This document shows, piece by piece, positions 8,146 to 17,631 of a stretch of DNA of 64,000 bases. The notes beneath the pieces are model-generated. The model was not told the DNA's origin, searched no databases, and saw only the letters and a program-made list of their open reading frames with translations. Location: positions 1-64,000 of the forward strand of contig CAUUJG010000007.1 in assembly GCA_963545485.1 (NCBI GenBank). Reading direction: 5' to 3'. A program made the position numbers and the translations under genes. How positions within the stretch are numbered: position 1 is the stretch's first letter; the number at the start of each line of letters is the position of its first letter. This DNA comes from CAUTUX01 sp963545485 (GTDB lineage Bacteria; Bacillota; Clostridia; Christensenellales; CAG-917).

Positions 8146-9330
8146 ATGGAAGAAGTAATAATAATAAGATTTGGTGAAATATTTTTAAAAGGGAAAAATA
8201 AGAAAGCTTTTGAAAAGTTACTGCTTAAAAATATTAAAAATGCATTATTTAAAGAAAATATTACATACGATATTGTTTCGTTACAAAATAGATACTATGT
8301 TAAAAGCTTTACCGGCGAAAATAAAAATAAAATTTTAGATATTGTCTCATCAACATTTGGAATATATTCATATTCAACAGGCTATTTAACAAAATATAAA
8401 GATATTTTATTTAATGAAGTTGGTATTATTTTGGCTAATTATGCAAAAGAATTACATTCATTTAATGAAGATAAGAATAAAACATTTAGGATTACCACAA
8501 ATCGTGCAAATAAAACAGTTGCTAAGTCTTCATCTGAAATTTCAGCGTATCTAGCTTCATTTATTTTAGATAATTGCGATTTAAAAGTTAATTTAAAGAA
8601 TTTTGATTATGAATATACTATTGACTTAAGAGAAAATGGTGACATATTTATTTTTGATAATATTAAATATGGACAAGGAGGACTTCCTGTAGGATCTTCA
8701 TCACATGGGTTACTTCTTTTATCTGGGGGAATTGACTCTCCTGTTGCCGGATACATGATGGGTAAAAGAGGAATGAAACTTTCAGCGATACATTTTGTTT
8801 CTCCACCATACACTTCAGAAGGTGCTAAAAACAAAGTAATACAACTTAGGAATATAATATCTAAATATTGTACCGACATTACATTATACATAGTACCTTT
8901 TACAGAAATTCAGATGTCAATACATAAAAACTGCTTACCAGATTACATGATAACTATAATGCGAAGATTTATGATGAAGATAGCAAATAAAATTGCAATC
9001 GAAAATAATATATCTGCGATCATTACAGGTGAGTCGTTGGGACAAGTTGCCTCTCAGACGGTTGAAAGTATGGTATCAACAGAAAGTGTAAGCAAGCTAC
9101 CAATTTTTAGACCTGTAATAGGAATGGATAAAGAAGAGATAATTAATATAGCAAGAAAAATTAAAAGCTTTGAAACTTCTATTTTACCTTTTGAAGATTG
9201 TTGTACAGTATTTCTTCCAAAGAATCCTATAATACATCCAAAGTTAGATAATGTTGAAAAAATCGAAAATCAAATTAAAAATATTGATGAATTAATAGAA
9301 AAAGCCATTCAAAATATGGAAATTGTATAA
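8146..9330 (+). CDS. thiI: tRNA 4-thiouridine synthetase ThiI
   Basis: ThiI adenylates U8 of tRNA and inserts sulfur. The protein has an N-terminal ferredoxin-like region (IIIRFGEIFLKGKNKKAFE), a THUMP domain (about residues 60-165), and the PP-loop LLLLSGGIDSPVAGY (about 188-202). A C-terminal CCTVFLP motif follows. At 394 residues it lacks the rhodanese domain found in the E. coli enzyme, so sulfur must come directly from a desulfurase, presumably the preceding gene. It starts one base after that gene's stop, and its TAA overlaps the ATG of miaB by one base (TAATG). Confidence 0.96.
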   Translation: MEEVIIIRFGEIFLKGKNKKAFEKLLLKNIKNALFKENITYDIVSLQNRYYVKSFTGENKNKILDIVSSTFGIYSYSTGYLTKYKDILFNEVGIILANYAKELHSFNEDKNKTFRITTNRANKTVAKSSSEISAYLASFILDNCDLKVNLKNFDYEYTIDLRENGDIFIFDNIKYGQGGLPVGSSSHGLLLLSGGIDSPVAGYMMGKRGMKLSAIHFVSPPYTSEGAKNKVIQLRNIISKYCTDITLYIVPFTEIQMSIHKNCLPDYMITIMRRFMMKIANKIAIENNISAIITGESLGQVASQTVESMVSTESVSKLPIFRPVIGMDKEEIINIARKIKSFETSILPFEDCCTVFLPKNPIIHPKLDNVEKIENQIKNIDELIEKAIQNMEIV

Positions 9331-10655
9331 TGTCGAAAACATATAAAATTAACACATACGGCTGTCAGATGAATGTTCATGAATCTGAAAAAATTGCAGC
9401 AATTTTAAACGAAAATGGATATGAAGCAACTGACAACCAAATAGCAGATATAGTTGTTTTTAATACATGCTGTATTAGAGATACCGCAGAAAGGAAAATT
9501 TTAGGTCATATAGGAAGATATAAAAAAATCAAAGAACAACATCCTGATATTATTTTAGTAATTGTTGGTTGTCTTTCTCAACAAGAAAGATATGATGAAA
9601 TATTTAAAAAAAGATATCCATATGTAAATATAATTTTAGGGACACGAAATATTTCTGACTTGAATGAAATTTTAAAATCATACTTATTAGAACATAAAAA
9701 AATTAAATATTCATCGCAAAAAATGCCAGTAGAGTATATGTGCCTTGATTCAAAATTGGAAAAGTATAGAACAAGTTTTCCAAATGCCTGGATAAATATC
9801 ATATATGGATGCAATAACTTTTGTACATATTGTATAGTTCCACATGTAAGAGGTAGAGAGATATCAAGAAATAAAACCGATATTTTAAATGAAGTGAAAA
9901 AATGTTTAGATTTAGGATACAAAGAGATTACTTTACTTGGACAAAATGTAAATAGTTATGGAAACGATTTAAGCACAAAAGAAACTTTTGCAAGTTTATT
10001 AAATACTATCGATCAACTTGATTATAAATTTAGATTAAAATTTATGACATCTCATCCAAAGGATTTAAATGACGATGTAATAGATGTTATGAGTGATAGC
10101 AAACATATTGCTCATTATTTACATTTACCAATTCAATCAGGATCTAACAAAGTTTTGAATGATATGCATAGAAGATATACAGCGGAACATTATTTAAATA
10201 TAATCAAAAAAATTAGAAAGAAAATACCTGACATTGGATTGACAACAGACATAATGGTTGGATTTCCATCTGAAACGGATGCAGATTTTTATGATACATA
10301 TAACATTGTAAAAGAAATTAGATACAATAGTGTTTTTGCTTTTATTTATTCTCCTCGAAAGGGAACCCCTGCAGCTGAAATGGAACAAATTCCATATGAA
10401 ATTAAGCAAGAAAGATTAGATAAAATTTTAAAGTTACAAAATGAAATTACTATAGAAATGAGTAAAAACTCATTAAATGAAATTCATGAGATTTTGACAG
10501 ACGCATTTCTTATTTCTAAAATGGGATATGTAACCGGGAAAACATTTAATGGAAAAATTGTTAATGTTCCAGCTGAAAATATTGGAATAGGTGAATTTAT
10601 AAATGTAAAGATTACATCAAATAAAAATACTTCAATGTTCGGAGAAAAGATATAA
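9330..10655 (+). CDS. miaB: tRNA-2-methylthio-N6-dimethylallyladenosine synthase MiaB
   Basis: A radical SAM methylthiotransferase acting on i6A37 of tRNAs reading UNN codons. The N-terminal UPF0004 domain carries cluster-binding cysteines (NTYGCQMNVHESE, NTCCIRDTAE, VVGCLSQ). The radical SAM motif is IYGCNNFCTYCIVPHVRGRE (CxxxCxxC, about residues 159-178), and a C-terminal TRAM domain (about 375-438) ends the protein. Length of 441 residues is typical. The substrate for this enzyme is made by MiaA, encoded three genes downstream in the same operon. The start overlaps the thiI stop. Confidence 0.97.
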   Translation: MSKTYKINTYGCQMNVHESEKIAAILNENGYEATDNQIADIVVFNTCCIRDTAERKILGHIGRYKKIKEQHPDIILVIVGCLSQQERYDEIFKKRYPYVNIILGTRNISDLNEILKSYLLEHKKIKYSSQKMPVEYMCLDSKLEKYRTSFPNAWINIIYGCNNFCTYCIVPHVRGREISRNKTDILNEVKKCLDLGYKEITLLGQNVNSYGNDLSTKETFASLLNTIDQLDYKFRLKFMTSHPKDLNDDVIDVMSDSKHIAHYLHLPIQSGSNKVLNDMHRRYTAEHYLNIIKKIRKKIPDIGLTTDIMVGFPSETDADFYDTYNIVKEIRYNSVFAFIYSPRKGTPAAEMEQIPYEIKQERLDKILKLQNEITIEMSKNSLNEIHEILTDAFLISKMGYVTGKTFNGKIVNVPAENIGIGEFINVKITSNKNTSMFGEKI

Positions 10656-13250
10656 TTGGAAGAAAAAATCACCCCGATGTGGAAACAATATCACACTATT
10701 AAGTCAGAATATAAAGACTATATTCTTCTATATAGACTTGGTGATTTTTATGAAATGTTTTATGAAGATGCAAAAATTGGATCTGATGTTTTAGGAATTG
10801 CATTAACCGGTAGAAGTGCAGGGAATAATACAAAAGCACCAATGTGCGGAGTACCATTTCATAGTGTAAATTTATATATTAAAAAATTAATTGAAGCTGG
10901 ATATTCAATTGCAATGTGTGAACAGATTTCAGATTCATCTGAAAAAGGTATGGTTGAACGAAAAGTAGTTAGAGTTATAACCCCTGGAACAGTCATAGAA
11001 GACACTATTTTATCCGAACCAGAATCTAATTATTTGGCATATATATATTTTGAAAGAAATAGTTTTGCAATTTCTTGGATAGATATTTCCACGGGTGAAT
11101 ATAATGTATATTCTCATATTGATAAAGAACCATTAACTAAAATTCAAGATTTGTTATCTATGATAAAGCCAAAAGAGATTTTATCCAATGATGAATTTTT
11201 TAAATTTCACTATGATATACCTTATTTTAATATGTTTAATATTAAGCCTAAAGTTTTTTCTTCAGGCAGAATGACTGTTAATAGTGCAAAAGAATTTTTA
11301 ATTAATTATTTTAATTTAAAAACATTAAATTCTTTTGAGATAAAAAATGATTTAGAGATACTAGCTGCAGCTCAAATACTTTCTTATATTATTAATACTC
11401 AACAACAAATTTTAAAAAATATAATTAAACTAACTGTTATTAATGAATCTATGTATATGATTTTAGATATTAATACTCGAAGGAATCTAGAGCTTATACA
11501 AAATGTAAGAGACGGTAAAAAAGAAGGAACACTAATAGAAGTACTTGATTATACAGTTACTCCAATGGGCTATAGAGCTTTAAAAAGTATAATTGAAAAA
11601 CCATTGCACATATCCAAGGATATAAATGCAAGACTTGATTCAATAACAGAATTAATTCAAAAAAAAGAGGAAACAAACAAATTAAATAATTTATTTGCAA
11701 ATATTAAAGATTTAGATAGAATACTGTCGAGAATTCTTATAGCATCAATTAATCCAAAAGAAATTTTACATGTTTTAGAAACACTTCAGTTAATACCTAA
11801 AATTAAACAACTACTTAAAGAACATAATTCGGAATTAATTAAAAATTTGAATAACGATATTTCTTATTTAGATGAATTTACAGATATTTTAAACAGATCT
11901 CTCGATAAAGAAAAAATTAATAATAATGAACACTTTGTTATAAATAGTTGTTTTTCAAAAGAATATGATGAATATAGTAATATTGCAAAAAATGCTCAAC
12001 AATGGGTTGCTGCAATTGAGCAAAAAGAAAAAGAGCATACAGGAATAAAAAACTTAAAGATATCAAAAAATAATATTTTTGGTTTTTATATAGAAGTAAC
12101 GAAATCATTTACTAATTCTGTTCCGGATAATTATATTAGAAAACAAACATTGGTAGGGTCTGAAAGATATACAATTCCGGAATTACAAGAAATAGAAGAA
12201 AAAATTAATTCAGCAGAAATTAAATTAAATAATATTCAGGAAGAGATTATTAACAATATTAAAATTGAATTTATTAATCATTACTCTGAATTGAAAAAAA
12301 TTTCCAATTCAATAGGCATGTTGGATTGTTTAATATCGTTAGCTAAATCCGCAGTTATAAACAACTATCAGAGGCCTATAATTAGTGATGAAATCAAAGA
12401 ATTAAAAATCATATCTGGAAGACATCCAGTCGTAGAGCAGATTTTAAAGAAAAATGTTTATGTTCCAAACGATACTACATTTGATAATACAAAAAGAACG
12501 CACATAATATCTGGTCCAAATATGGCGGGTAAAAGCACGTATATGCGTCAGGTAGCATTAATTACATTAATGGCACATATAGGTTCATTTGTATCTGCAG
12601 AATCGGCACAGATTCCTATAATCGATAGAATTTTTACACGAATAGGTGCTTCAGATGATTTATTTACAGGGCAATCAACATTTATGGTAGAAATGAATGA
12701 AATTGCAATGATTCTAAATTATGCTACTGAAAACTCATTACTGATTATAGATGAAATTGGTCGTGGAACATCTACACTTGATGGATTAAGTATTGCTTGG
12801 TCTATCATTACATACATTAATGATAAAGTAAAAGCAAAAACCTTGTTTTCAACACATTTCCATGAATTAATAGAATTAAATGATGTTGATGGAATTATTA
12901 ATTATCATATTCTTATAAGTGAAAAAAATAATAAAATTAACTTTTTGTATAAAATAGTTCCAGGTGGAGCTGTTAGAAGTTACGGAATAGAAGTGGCTGA
13001 AATAGCTGGAGTAAATAAAGAAGTTATAACAACTGCAAAACAGATTTTAAAGAACTTAGAGGTAAATAATATTGGATTAGACATACCAAATAAGTCGGAT
13101 TGGTACACACAAGGTAACTTGTTTGATTACAAAGAAAAAAGTAAAATTGAAAAAGAAATTTTAGATTTAAATTTAGATAATATAACACCTTTACAAGCAT
13201 TAACTTATTTAATTGATATTAAGAAAAACATAGAGGAATCTTATGAGTAA
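10656..13250 (+). CDS. mutS: DNA mismatch repair protein MutS
   Basis: MutS recognises mismatches and recruits MutL. The N-terminal mismatch-binding domain reads TPMWKQY and then LGDFYEMFYEDA (the Phe-x-Glu wedge, FYEMF). A connector/lever region follows, then the ATPase with Walker A GPNMAGKSTYMRQ (about residues 618-630), Walker B LLIIDEIGRGTSTLDG (about 695-710) and FSTHFHEL. At 864 residues it is full length. The start is a TTG immediately after the miaB stop, preceded by GGAGAAAAG; the next ATG (codon 8) would cut the conserved N-terminus. It ends eight bases inside mutL. Confidence 0.98.
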   Translation: MEEKITPMWKQYHTIKSEYKDYILLYRLGDFYEMFYEDAKIGSDVLGIALTGRSAGNNTKAPMCGVPFHSVNLYIKKLIEAGYSIAMCEQISDSSEKGMVERKVVRVITPGTVIEDTILSEPESNYLAYIYFERNSFAISWIDISTGEYNVYSHIDKEPLTKIQDLLSMIKPKEILSNDEFFKFHYDIPYFNMFNIKPKVFSSGRMTVNSAKEFLINYFNLKTLNSFEIKNDLEILAAAQILSYIINTQQQILKNIIKLTVINESMYMILDINTRRNLELIQNVRDGKKEGTLIEVLDYTVTPMGYRALKSIIEKPLHISKDINARLDSITELIQKKEETNKLNNLFANIKDLDRILSRILIASINPKEILHVLETLQLIPKIKQLLKEHNSELIKNLNNDISYLDEFTDILNRSLDKEKINNNEHFVINSCFSKEYDEYSNIAKNAQQWVAAIEQKEKEHTGIKNLKISKNNIFGFYIEVTKSFTNSVPDNYIRKQTLVGSERYTIPELQEIEEKINSAEIKLNNIQEEIINNIKIEFINHYSELKKISNSIGMLDCLISLAKSAVINNYQRPIISDEIKELKIISGRHPVVEQILKKNVYVPNDTTFDNTKRTHIISGPNMAGKSTYMRQVALITLMAHIGSFVSAESAQIPIIDRIFTRIGASDDLFTGQSTFMVEMNEIAMILNYATENSLLIIDEIGRGTSTLDGLSIAWSIITYINDKVKAKTLFSTHFHELIELNDVDGIINYHILISEKNNKINFLYKIVPGGAVRSYGIEVAEIAGVNKEVITTAKQILKNLEVNNIGLDIPNKSDWYTQGNLFDYKEKSKIEKEILDLNLDNITPLQALTYLIDIKKNIEESYE

Positions 13251-15021
13251 AATAATTCATTTAAGTGAAGATGTATACAATATGATTGCGGCTGGTGAAG
13301 TTGTAGAAAATCCATCTTCTGTAGTAAAAGAACTTGTTGAAAATTCTATAGATGCTGGTGCAACACAAATATTTGTATATACAGAGAAAGGCGGTAAAGA
13401 ATTAATTAGAGTATCAGACAATGGTATTGGCATTGAATACAATGATCTTGAATTGGCATTTATGCCTCATTCAACAAGTAAAATATCGTCAGCTCTAGAT
13501 TTGTCTCAAATAAGTACTTTAGGATTCAGAGGTGAAGCCTTACCTTCAATTGCTTCGGTTGCAAAAATAGAAATATTCTCTAGATATAAAAATTCTGACA
13601 TCAGTGGCCATTTGGTTATTGATGCAGGGAAAATACTTTTAAAAGAACAATGCAATTGTGCAATTGGAACTAAAATTTTGGTTAGCAATTTATTTTATAA
13701 TGTTCCGGCAAGGCAAAAGTTTTTAAAATCAGATAACTTAGAAGAAAAATATATTAAGGAAAAAATTAAAAATCTTATATTTTCATCTCCAAATATATTT
13801 TTTAAATATGAAACTGAAAGTGGTATAAGTATGCTGTCAGAAGGACGGGGACTTGATTATGCAATTTCAGATATTTATTCTGATGAAATTGCCAATAATA
13901 TGCTAACTGTAAATTATCAAAATCAATATGGCGTAACAGTTTTTGGGAAAATATCAAATATAAAAATTAGTAAAAGTAATAGGTCATATCAAACTTTAAT
14001 CATAAATGGAAGAACGGTAACTGATAAAAAATTGCAAGTTGCAATTGAAAAAGCATATACGCCATATCTCATGACAAAGACATTCCCTTTATATGTACTA
14101 CATATTAGTATGCCATTTGATGAACTTGATATTAATGTTCATCCAACGAAATTCGAAGTTAGATTTTTAGACATAGGAAGAATATTTTCCGCTCTTTATA
14201 ATGCCGTTATGCATGCACTACATGGATATGAAATTGATAGGAATAATGATAAAAAAACATTAATTAATGAAAATACTCAAAATAGAGGATTCATAACTCC
14301 TAAAATTAATGCATCAATCAAATCAAATTCTGAAACACCAGTTTACAATGAGAAAATAGATAATAAAGGAGATGTTTTCATTTACGATATTAAAGAAAGT
14401 ATTTCAGATACAAAGACTGAAATATTAAATGTTGTTACAGAAGATGTCTTTTATGGGAAAATAATTGGTCAAGCTTTTGATACATATTTAATTTTGGAAT
14501 TAGATAATATTTTATATTTAATTGACCAACATGCAGCTCAGGAAAGAATAAGATATGATAATATTGTCAAAAATTTTAGTAATGATAAAATCCAAAAGCT
14601 TTTAGTTCCATATATTTATAGAATGTCTATTGTGGAAGAAGAGTACATAAAAAATATATTTACATCATTAATTGATATTGGATTTAGAATTGAAGTAACA
14701 GACGGTCAATTAACAATTTTTGCAATACCAGAAATTTTAACATCTTATGGTATAGAAAAAATAATTAATTACTTATTTAAAGAAATTAATGACTTATCAG
14801 ATAAAAATATTGATGATTTCGTTAAAGACTTATTTGCATCCAAAGCCTGCAAAGGTGCAATTAAAGGGGGCGATACTCTCACAAGACAACAAATTGCGTA
14901 TCTTTTGAAAATGATGAAAACAGATGACCAATTATTTCCTACTCAATGTCCACATGGTAGACCTTGTGTTTTTGAAATCACAAAAGATGAAGTTGAAAAA
15001 ATATTTAAGAGAATTGTTTAA
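13243..15021 (+). CDS. mutL: DNA mismatch repair protein MutL
   Basis: GHKL ATPase that couples MutS recognition to strand incision. N-terminal motifs are ENPSSVVKELVENSIDAGAT, DNGIG and GFRGEALPSIASV, with DINVHPTKFEVRF later. The C-terminal dimerisation domain contains the nuclease-type signature DQHAAQERIRYD, ACKGAIKGGD and CPHGRPCVFEI, so this is the endonuclease-bearing class found where MutH is absent. The canonical last Glu of DQHA(x)2E(x)4E is Asp here. The 592-residue length is normal. It overlaps mutS by eight bases and miaA by one (TAATG). Confidence 0.97.
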   Translation: MSKIIHLSEDVYNMIAAGEVVENPSSVVKELVENSIDAGATQIFVYTEKGGKELIRVSDNGIGIEYNDLELAFMPHSTSKISSALDLSQISTLGFRGEALPSIASVAKIEIFSRYKNSDISGHLVIDAGKILLKEQCNCAIGTKILVSNLFYNVPARQKFLKSDNLEEKYIKEKIKNLIFSSPNIFFKYETESGISMLSEGRGLDYAISDIYSDEIANNMLTVNYQNQYGVTVFGKISNIKISKSNRSYQTLIINGRTVTDKKLQVAIEKAYTPYLMTKTFPLYVLHISMPFDELDINVHPTKFEVRFLDIGRIFSALYNAVMHALHGYEIDRNNDKKTLINENTQNRGFITPKINASIKSNSETPVYNEKIDNKGDVFIYDIKESISDTKTEILNVVTEDVFYGKIIGQAFDTYLILELDNILYLIDQHAAQERIRYDNIVKNFSNDKIQKLLVPYIYRMSIVEEEYIKNIFTSLIDIGFRIEVTDGQLTIFAIPEILTSYGIEKIINYLFKEINDLSDKNIDDFVKDLFASKACKGAIKGGDTLTRQQIAYLLKMMKTDDQLFPTQCPHGRPCVFEITKDEVEKIFKRIV

Positions 15022-15932
15022 TGGAAATTTATATTGTTGGTCCTACAGCTTCTGGTAAAAGTGACCTAGCAATACAAATTGCTAAGATTTTAAATACAGA
15101 AATTATATCTGCCGACAGCATGCAAATATATAAGGAATTAAATATAGGCACTGCGAAAATAAAAAAAAATGAAATGATGGGCATCCAACATCATATGATA
15201 GATTTAATTTCATATAAAGATGATTTTTCTGTGTCTGAATTTTCCAATAGAAGTAAAGAAATTATTAAAGAAATTAAATTAAAAAATAAAATTCCTATTA
15301 TTGTCGGTGGCACTGGGCTATATGTACATTCTCTTTTGTATAATATGAATTTTGGAAAAACAGTTAAAAATATTGAACTCAGAGCTAAAATAGAAAAACT
15401 GATAAATAAATATTCACTAGAAAAAGTATATAGAATATTGCAAATTATAGATTACACAGCATCATTAAAAATTAATAAAAATGATAAGAAACGAATTATT
15501 CGTGCACTAGAAATTAACCTGGAAACAAAAAAAAATATTTCATCTTTAACAGACAATTACTGCTTAGATAGAGAAATAATAATGATATTTATAAATCCAA
15601 GCGACAGGGCATTATTATATGAAAAAATTAATTTGCGAGTAGATAAAATGTTTCAAGATGGGTTATTAGAAGAAATTAAACAAATTGATAATTTTGAATA
15701 CCAAAGTATGAAAGCAATTGGATATAGAGAATTTAATAAAGTTAATATAACAAATATCACTGAAGAAGAAATAACTGCGGTTAAAACGCAAATAAAACAA
15801 GATACTCGAAGATATGCTAAAAGACAGATAACTTGGTTTAAACAATATCAATTTGCAAAACAATTTGATTTAAATCAAAACCACAAAATAATTAATTATA
15901 TTACGGAGAAACTAAATGATTTCAATAAATAA
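15021..15932 (+). CDS. miaA: tRNA dimethylallyltransferase MiaA
   Basis: Transfers the dimethylallyl group from DMAPP to A37 of tRNA, producing the substrate of MiaB; DMAPP is the product of the IspH encoded at the left edge. Motifs are the P-loop GPTASGKSD (about residues 7-15), ISADSMQIYKELNIGTAK, GGTGLYVHSLLY, and the C-terminal TRRYAKRQITWFK. At 303 residues it is typical. The ATG overlaps the mutL stop, and its end overlaps the next gene by 17 bases, so the operon continues. Confidence 0.97.
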   Translation: MEIYIVGPTASGKSDLAIQIAKILNTEIISADSMQIYKELNIGTAKIKKNEMMGIQHHMIDLISYKDDFSVSEFSNRSKEIIKEIKLKNKIPIIVGGTGLYVHSLLYNMNFGKTVKNIELRAKIEKLINKYSLEKVYRILQIIDYTASLKINKNDKKRIIRALEINLETKKNISSLTDNYCLDREIIMIFINPSDRALLYEKINLRVDKMFQDGLLEEIKQIDNFEYQSMKAIGYREFNKVNITNITEEEITAVKTQIKQDTRRYAKRQITWFKQYQFAKQFDLNQNHKIINYITEKLNDFNK

Positions 15933-17127
15933 AATAGAGAATGATTTAAAAAAAGTGTTTGCTAGAATAGATGACATTGCAATATTTAATCAAAAAAAAG
16001 TACTTGAGGCTTTTAGAATTAATCAAATTTCTGATTGGCATTTTACTCATACCACAGGATATGGGTATGATGATCTGGGACGTCAAATGTTATCTAAATT
16101 AGTTGCGACAATTTTTGATGCAGAAAGTGCTATAGCCTCTCCATTGATTACCTCTGGTACACATGCTATTTCATTAATGTTTTACGCGACCTTATTTCCT
16201 GACGATATATTGTTATCAATAACAGGTAAACCATACGACACTTTAAATGATGTAATAAGTAAAAAAAATACAGGTTCACTAGCAGATTATAAAATTAAAT
16301 ATCAAGAAATAGATCTTACAAAAGATGATTTTGACTACAAACAAATTGAAATGTATTTAAAAGAAAAATTTATTAAATGCGTATTTATAACAAGGAGTAG
16401 GGGATATTCTCTTAGAAATTCACTATCGATTACTAAAATTAAAGAAGCTATTAAATTTATTAAAAAAATTTCACCTAATACACTAATTTTGGTGGATAAT
16501 TGTTATGGTGAATTTGTTGATGAACTTGAGCCAACACAAGTAGGTGCAGATCTAGTTGCAGGATCTTTTATTAAAAATTTAGGTGGGGGGATTGTTCCTA
16601 CAGGAGGATATATAGTTGGAAAAAAAGAATTAGTGGATTTAGCTGCTAATAGATTAACTGTACCTTCATTAGGATTTGAAGTTGGTTCCTACAGAAGTGG
16701 TTACAATGAATATTTTGAAGGATTATTTATATCACCAGTTACAGTTAAAAACGCATTAAAATCAGCAGCTTTATTTTCATCTTGTTTTTCACATTTAGGA
16801 TATGAAACAATTCCAGAAAAAAGTACCATACCATTTGATATTATTGTAAGCATAATACTTAAAGATAAACATAAACTATTAGAGTTTTGTAGATTAATTC
16901 AAAAATATTCTCCTGTTAATTCAAATGTAATTCCAGAGCCATATCAGATGCCTGGATATGATGATGAAATTATTATGGCGGCTGGAACATTTATACAAGG
17001 TGCGTCCATTGAATTAACAGCTGATGCTCCAATAAGAGAACCTTTTGTAGTTTACTTGCAGGGCGGATTAACTTACGAACATTCAAAAATAGTATTAAAT
17101 GAACTGCTTAATTTAAATGTTTTTTAA
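15916..17127 (+). CDS. YnbB-like PLP-dependent protein (methionine gamma-lyase/aluminium resistance family)
   Basis: A fold-type I PLP protein of the Met_gamma_lyase (PF06838-type) family. It begins with a helical N-terminus (about 30 residues), then HFTHTTGYGYDDLGRQ, ASPLITSGTHAISLMFYA, LVDNCYGEFVDE, and the cofactor lysine region AGSFIKNLGGGIVPTGGYI. It ends with ELTADAPIREPFVVYLQGGLTYEH. The exact reaction is not established for this family, despite the aluminium-resistance label. It commonly follows miaA in Firmicutes, as here. The start ATG lies within the miaA end and has GGAG seven bases upstream. It is the last gene of the long pheS operon. Confidence 0.92.
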   Translation: MISINKIENDLKKVFARIDDIAIFNQKKVLEAFRINQISDWHFTHTTGYGYDDLGRQMLSKLVATIFDAESAIASPLITSGTHAISLMFYATLFPDDILLSITGKPYDTLNDVISKKNTGSLADYKIKYQEIDLTKDDFDYKQIEMYLKEKFIKCVFITRSRGYSLRNSLSITKIKEAIKFIKKISPNTLILVDNCYGEFVDELEPTQVGADLVAGSFIKNLGGGIVPTGGYIVGKKELVDLAANRLTVPSLGFEVGSYRSGYNEYFEGLFISPVTVKNALKSAALFSSCFSHLGYETIPEKSTIPFDIIVSIILKDKHKLLEFCRLIQKYSPVNSNVIPEPYQMPGYDDEIIMAAGTFIQGASIELTADAPIREPFVVYLQGGLTYEHSKIVLNELLNLNVF

Positions 17128-17166
17128 CTTTACATATTGCATTCCAAAATAAAGTTAAATTTTAAA
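17123..17166 (+). terminator. Likely terminator of the pheS-ynbB operon
   Basis: A 10-bp perfect inverted repeat, TTTAACTTTA (17123-17132) and TAAAGTTAAA (17150-17159), overlaps the ynbB stop codon and is followed by TTTT. The stem is A+T-rich and the T run short, so efficiency is uncertain. Confidence 0.5.
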
Positions 17167-17212
17167 ATTGATAAATTATATATTAATTTATTATTTTAAA
17201 ATTTGTGATAAA

Positions 17213-17346
17213 TAAAAAAACACTTAAAGAGTGTTCTTTTATGAGAGCCTCGAGCTCCAGCCTTAATATCTGGCTTTTAGTCTTCAACTGTTCTCTCCCT
17301 ACAACGCAGGTTGTAGCACGCTTTTCAGCAACGTAGCGCCAACGAC
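17213..17346 (-). ncRNA. Small RNA copy 1 (unrecognised family, about 134 nt)
   Basis: No ORF is evident, but the minus strand has a consensus promoter, a predicted start at G17346 (RNA begins GUCG) and a strong intrinsic terminator: AACACT/AGTGTT hairpin plus seven T residues ending near 17213. Inside are a CTACAAC/GTTGTAG hairpin and a GAGAG/CTCTC outer stem (plus-strand 17243-17247 and 17293-17297). That stem encloses the conserved GACTAAAAG and a small CCAG/CTGG hairpin (17257-17260 and 17270-17273). A second copy lies at 18685-18819 with covariation in the small hairpin. It does not look like 6S, SRP, tmRNA or a riboswitch; no gene lies downstream on this strand. Confidence 0.75.
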
Positions 17347-17352
17347 AATTTA

Positions 17353-17381
17353 ATAATATAGGAGAAAAAGAAGGATGTCAA
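17353..17381 (-). promoter_or_regulatory. Promoter of small RNA copy 1
   Basis: Minus strand TTGACA (17381-17376), exactly 17 nt, TATTAT (17358-17353). The -35 is a perfect consensus. The start predicted seven bases downstream is the G of GTCG, the same base as in copy 2. Confidence 0.8.
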
Positions 17382-17585
17382 TGTAAACGCAAAGCCAATA
17401 AGAAATCTTGTTTTTAAGACATCTGAAGAAGTGTATGACGAATAGAGTGAAGTATATCAACCTACGGTTTTCTTTGCACATCATCAAATTTGTCGCATTG
17501 TTTATTCAATTAATGGCGTTGCCGGTATAATTATTTATATGATTAAAAAATGCAAATATTGTAATAATAGATGTAATTAAAATTA

Positions 17586-17614
17586 TTGATAAAAAGTACT
17601 CAAACAAATAATAT
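17586..17614 (+). promoter_or_regulatory. Promoter of the ORF6N gene
   Basis: TTGATA (17586-17591), 17-nt spacer, TAATAT (17609-17614). The start near 17621 leaves only an 11-nt leader carrying the GGGGG ribosome binding site. The rest of the stretch 17382-17585 shows no gene or structure I can support. Confidence 0.6.
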
Positions 17615-17631
17615 AAGTTGGGGGCTAAATC

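Noticed and set aside
17213..17346. 6S RNA, T-box, SAM or glycine riboswitch identity for the small RNAs
   Set aside because: Length, signature motifs and the lack of a downstream gene on the strand do not fit any of these.
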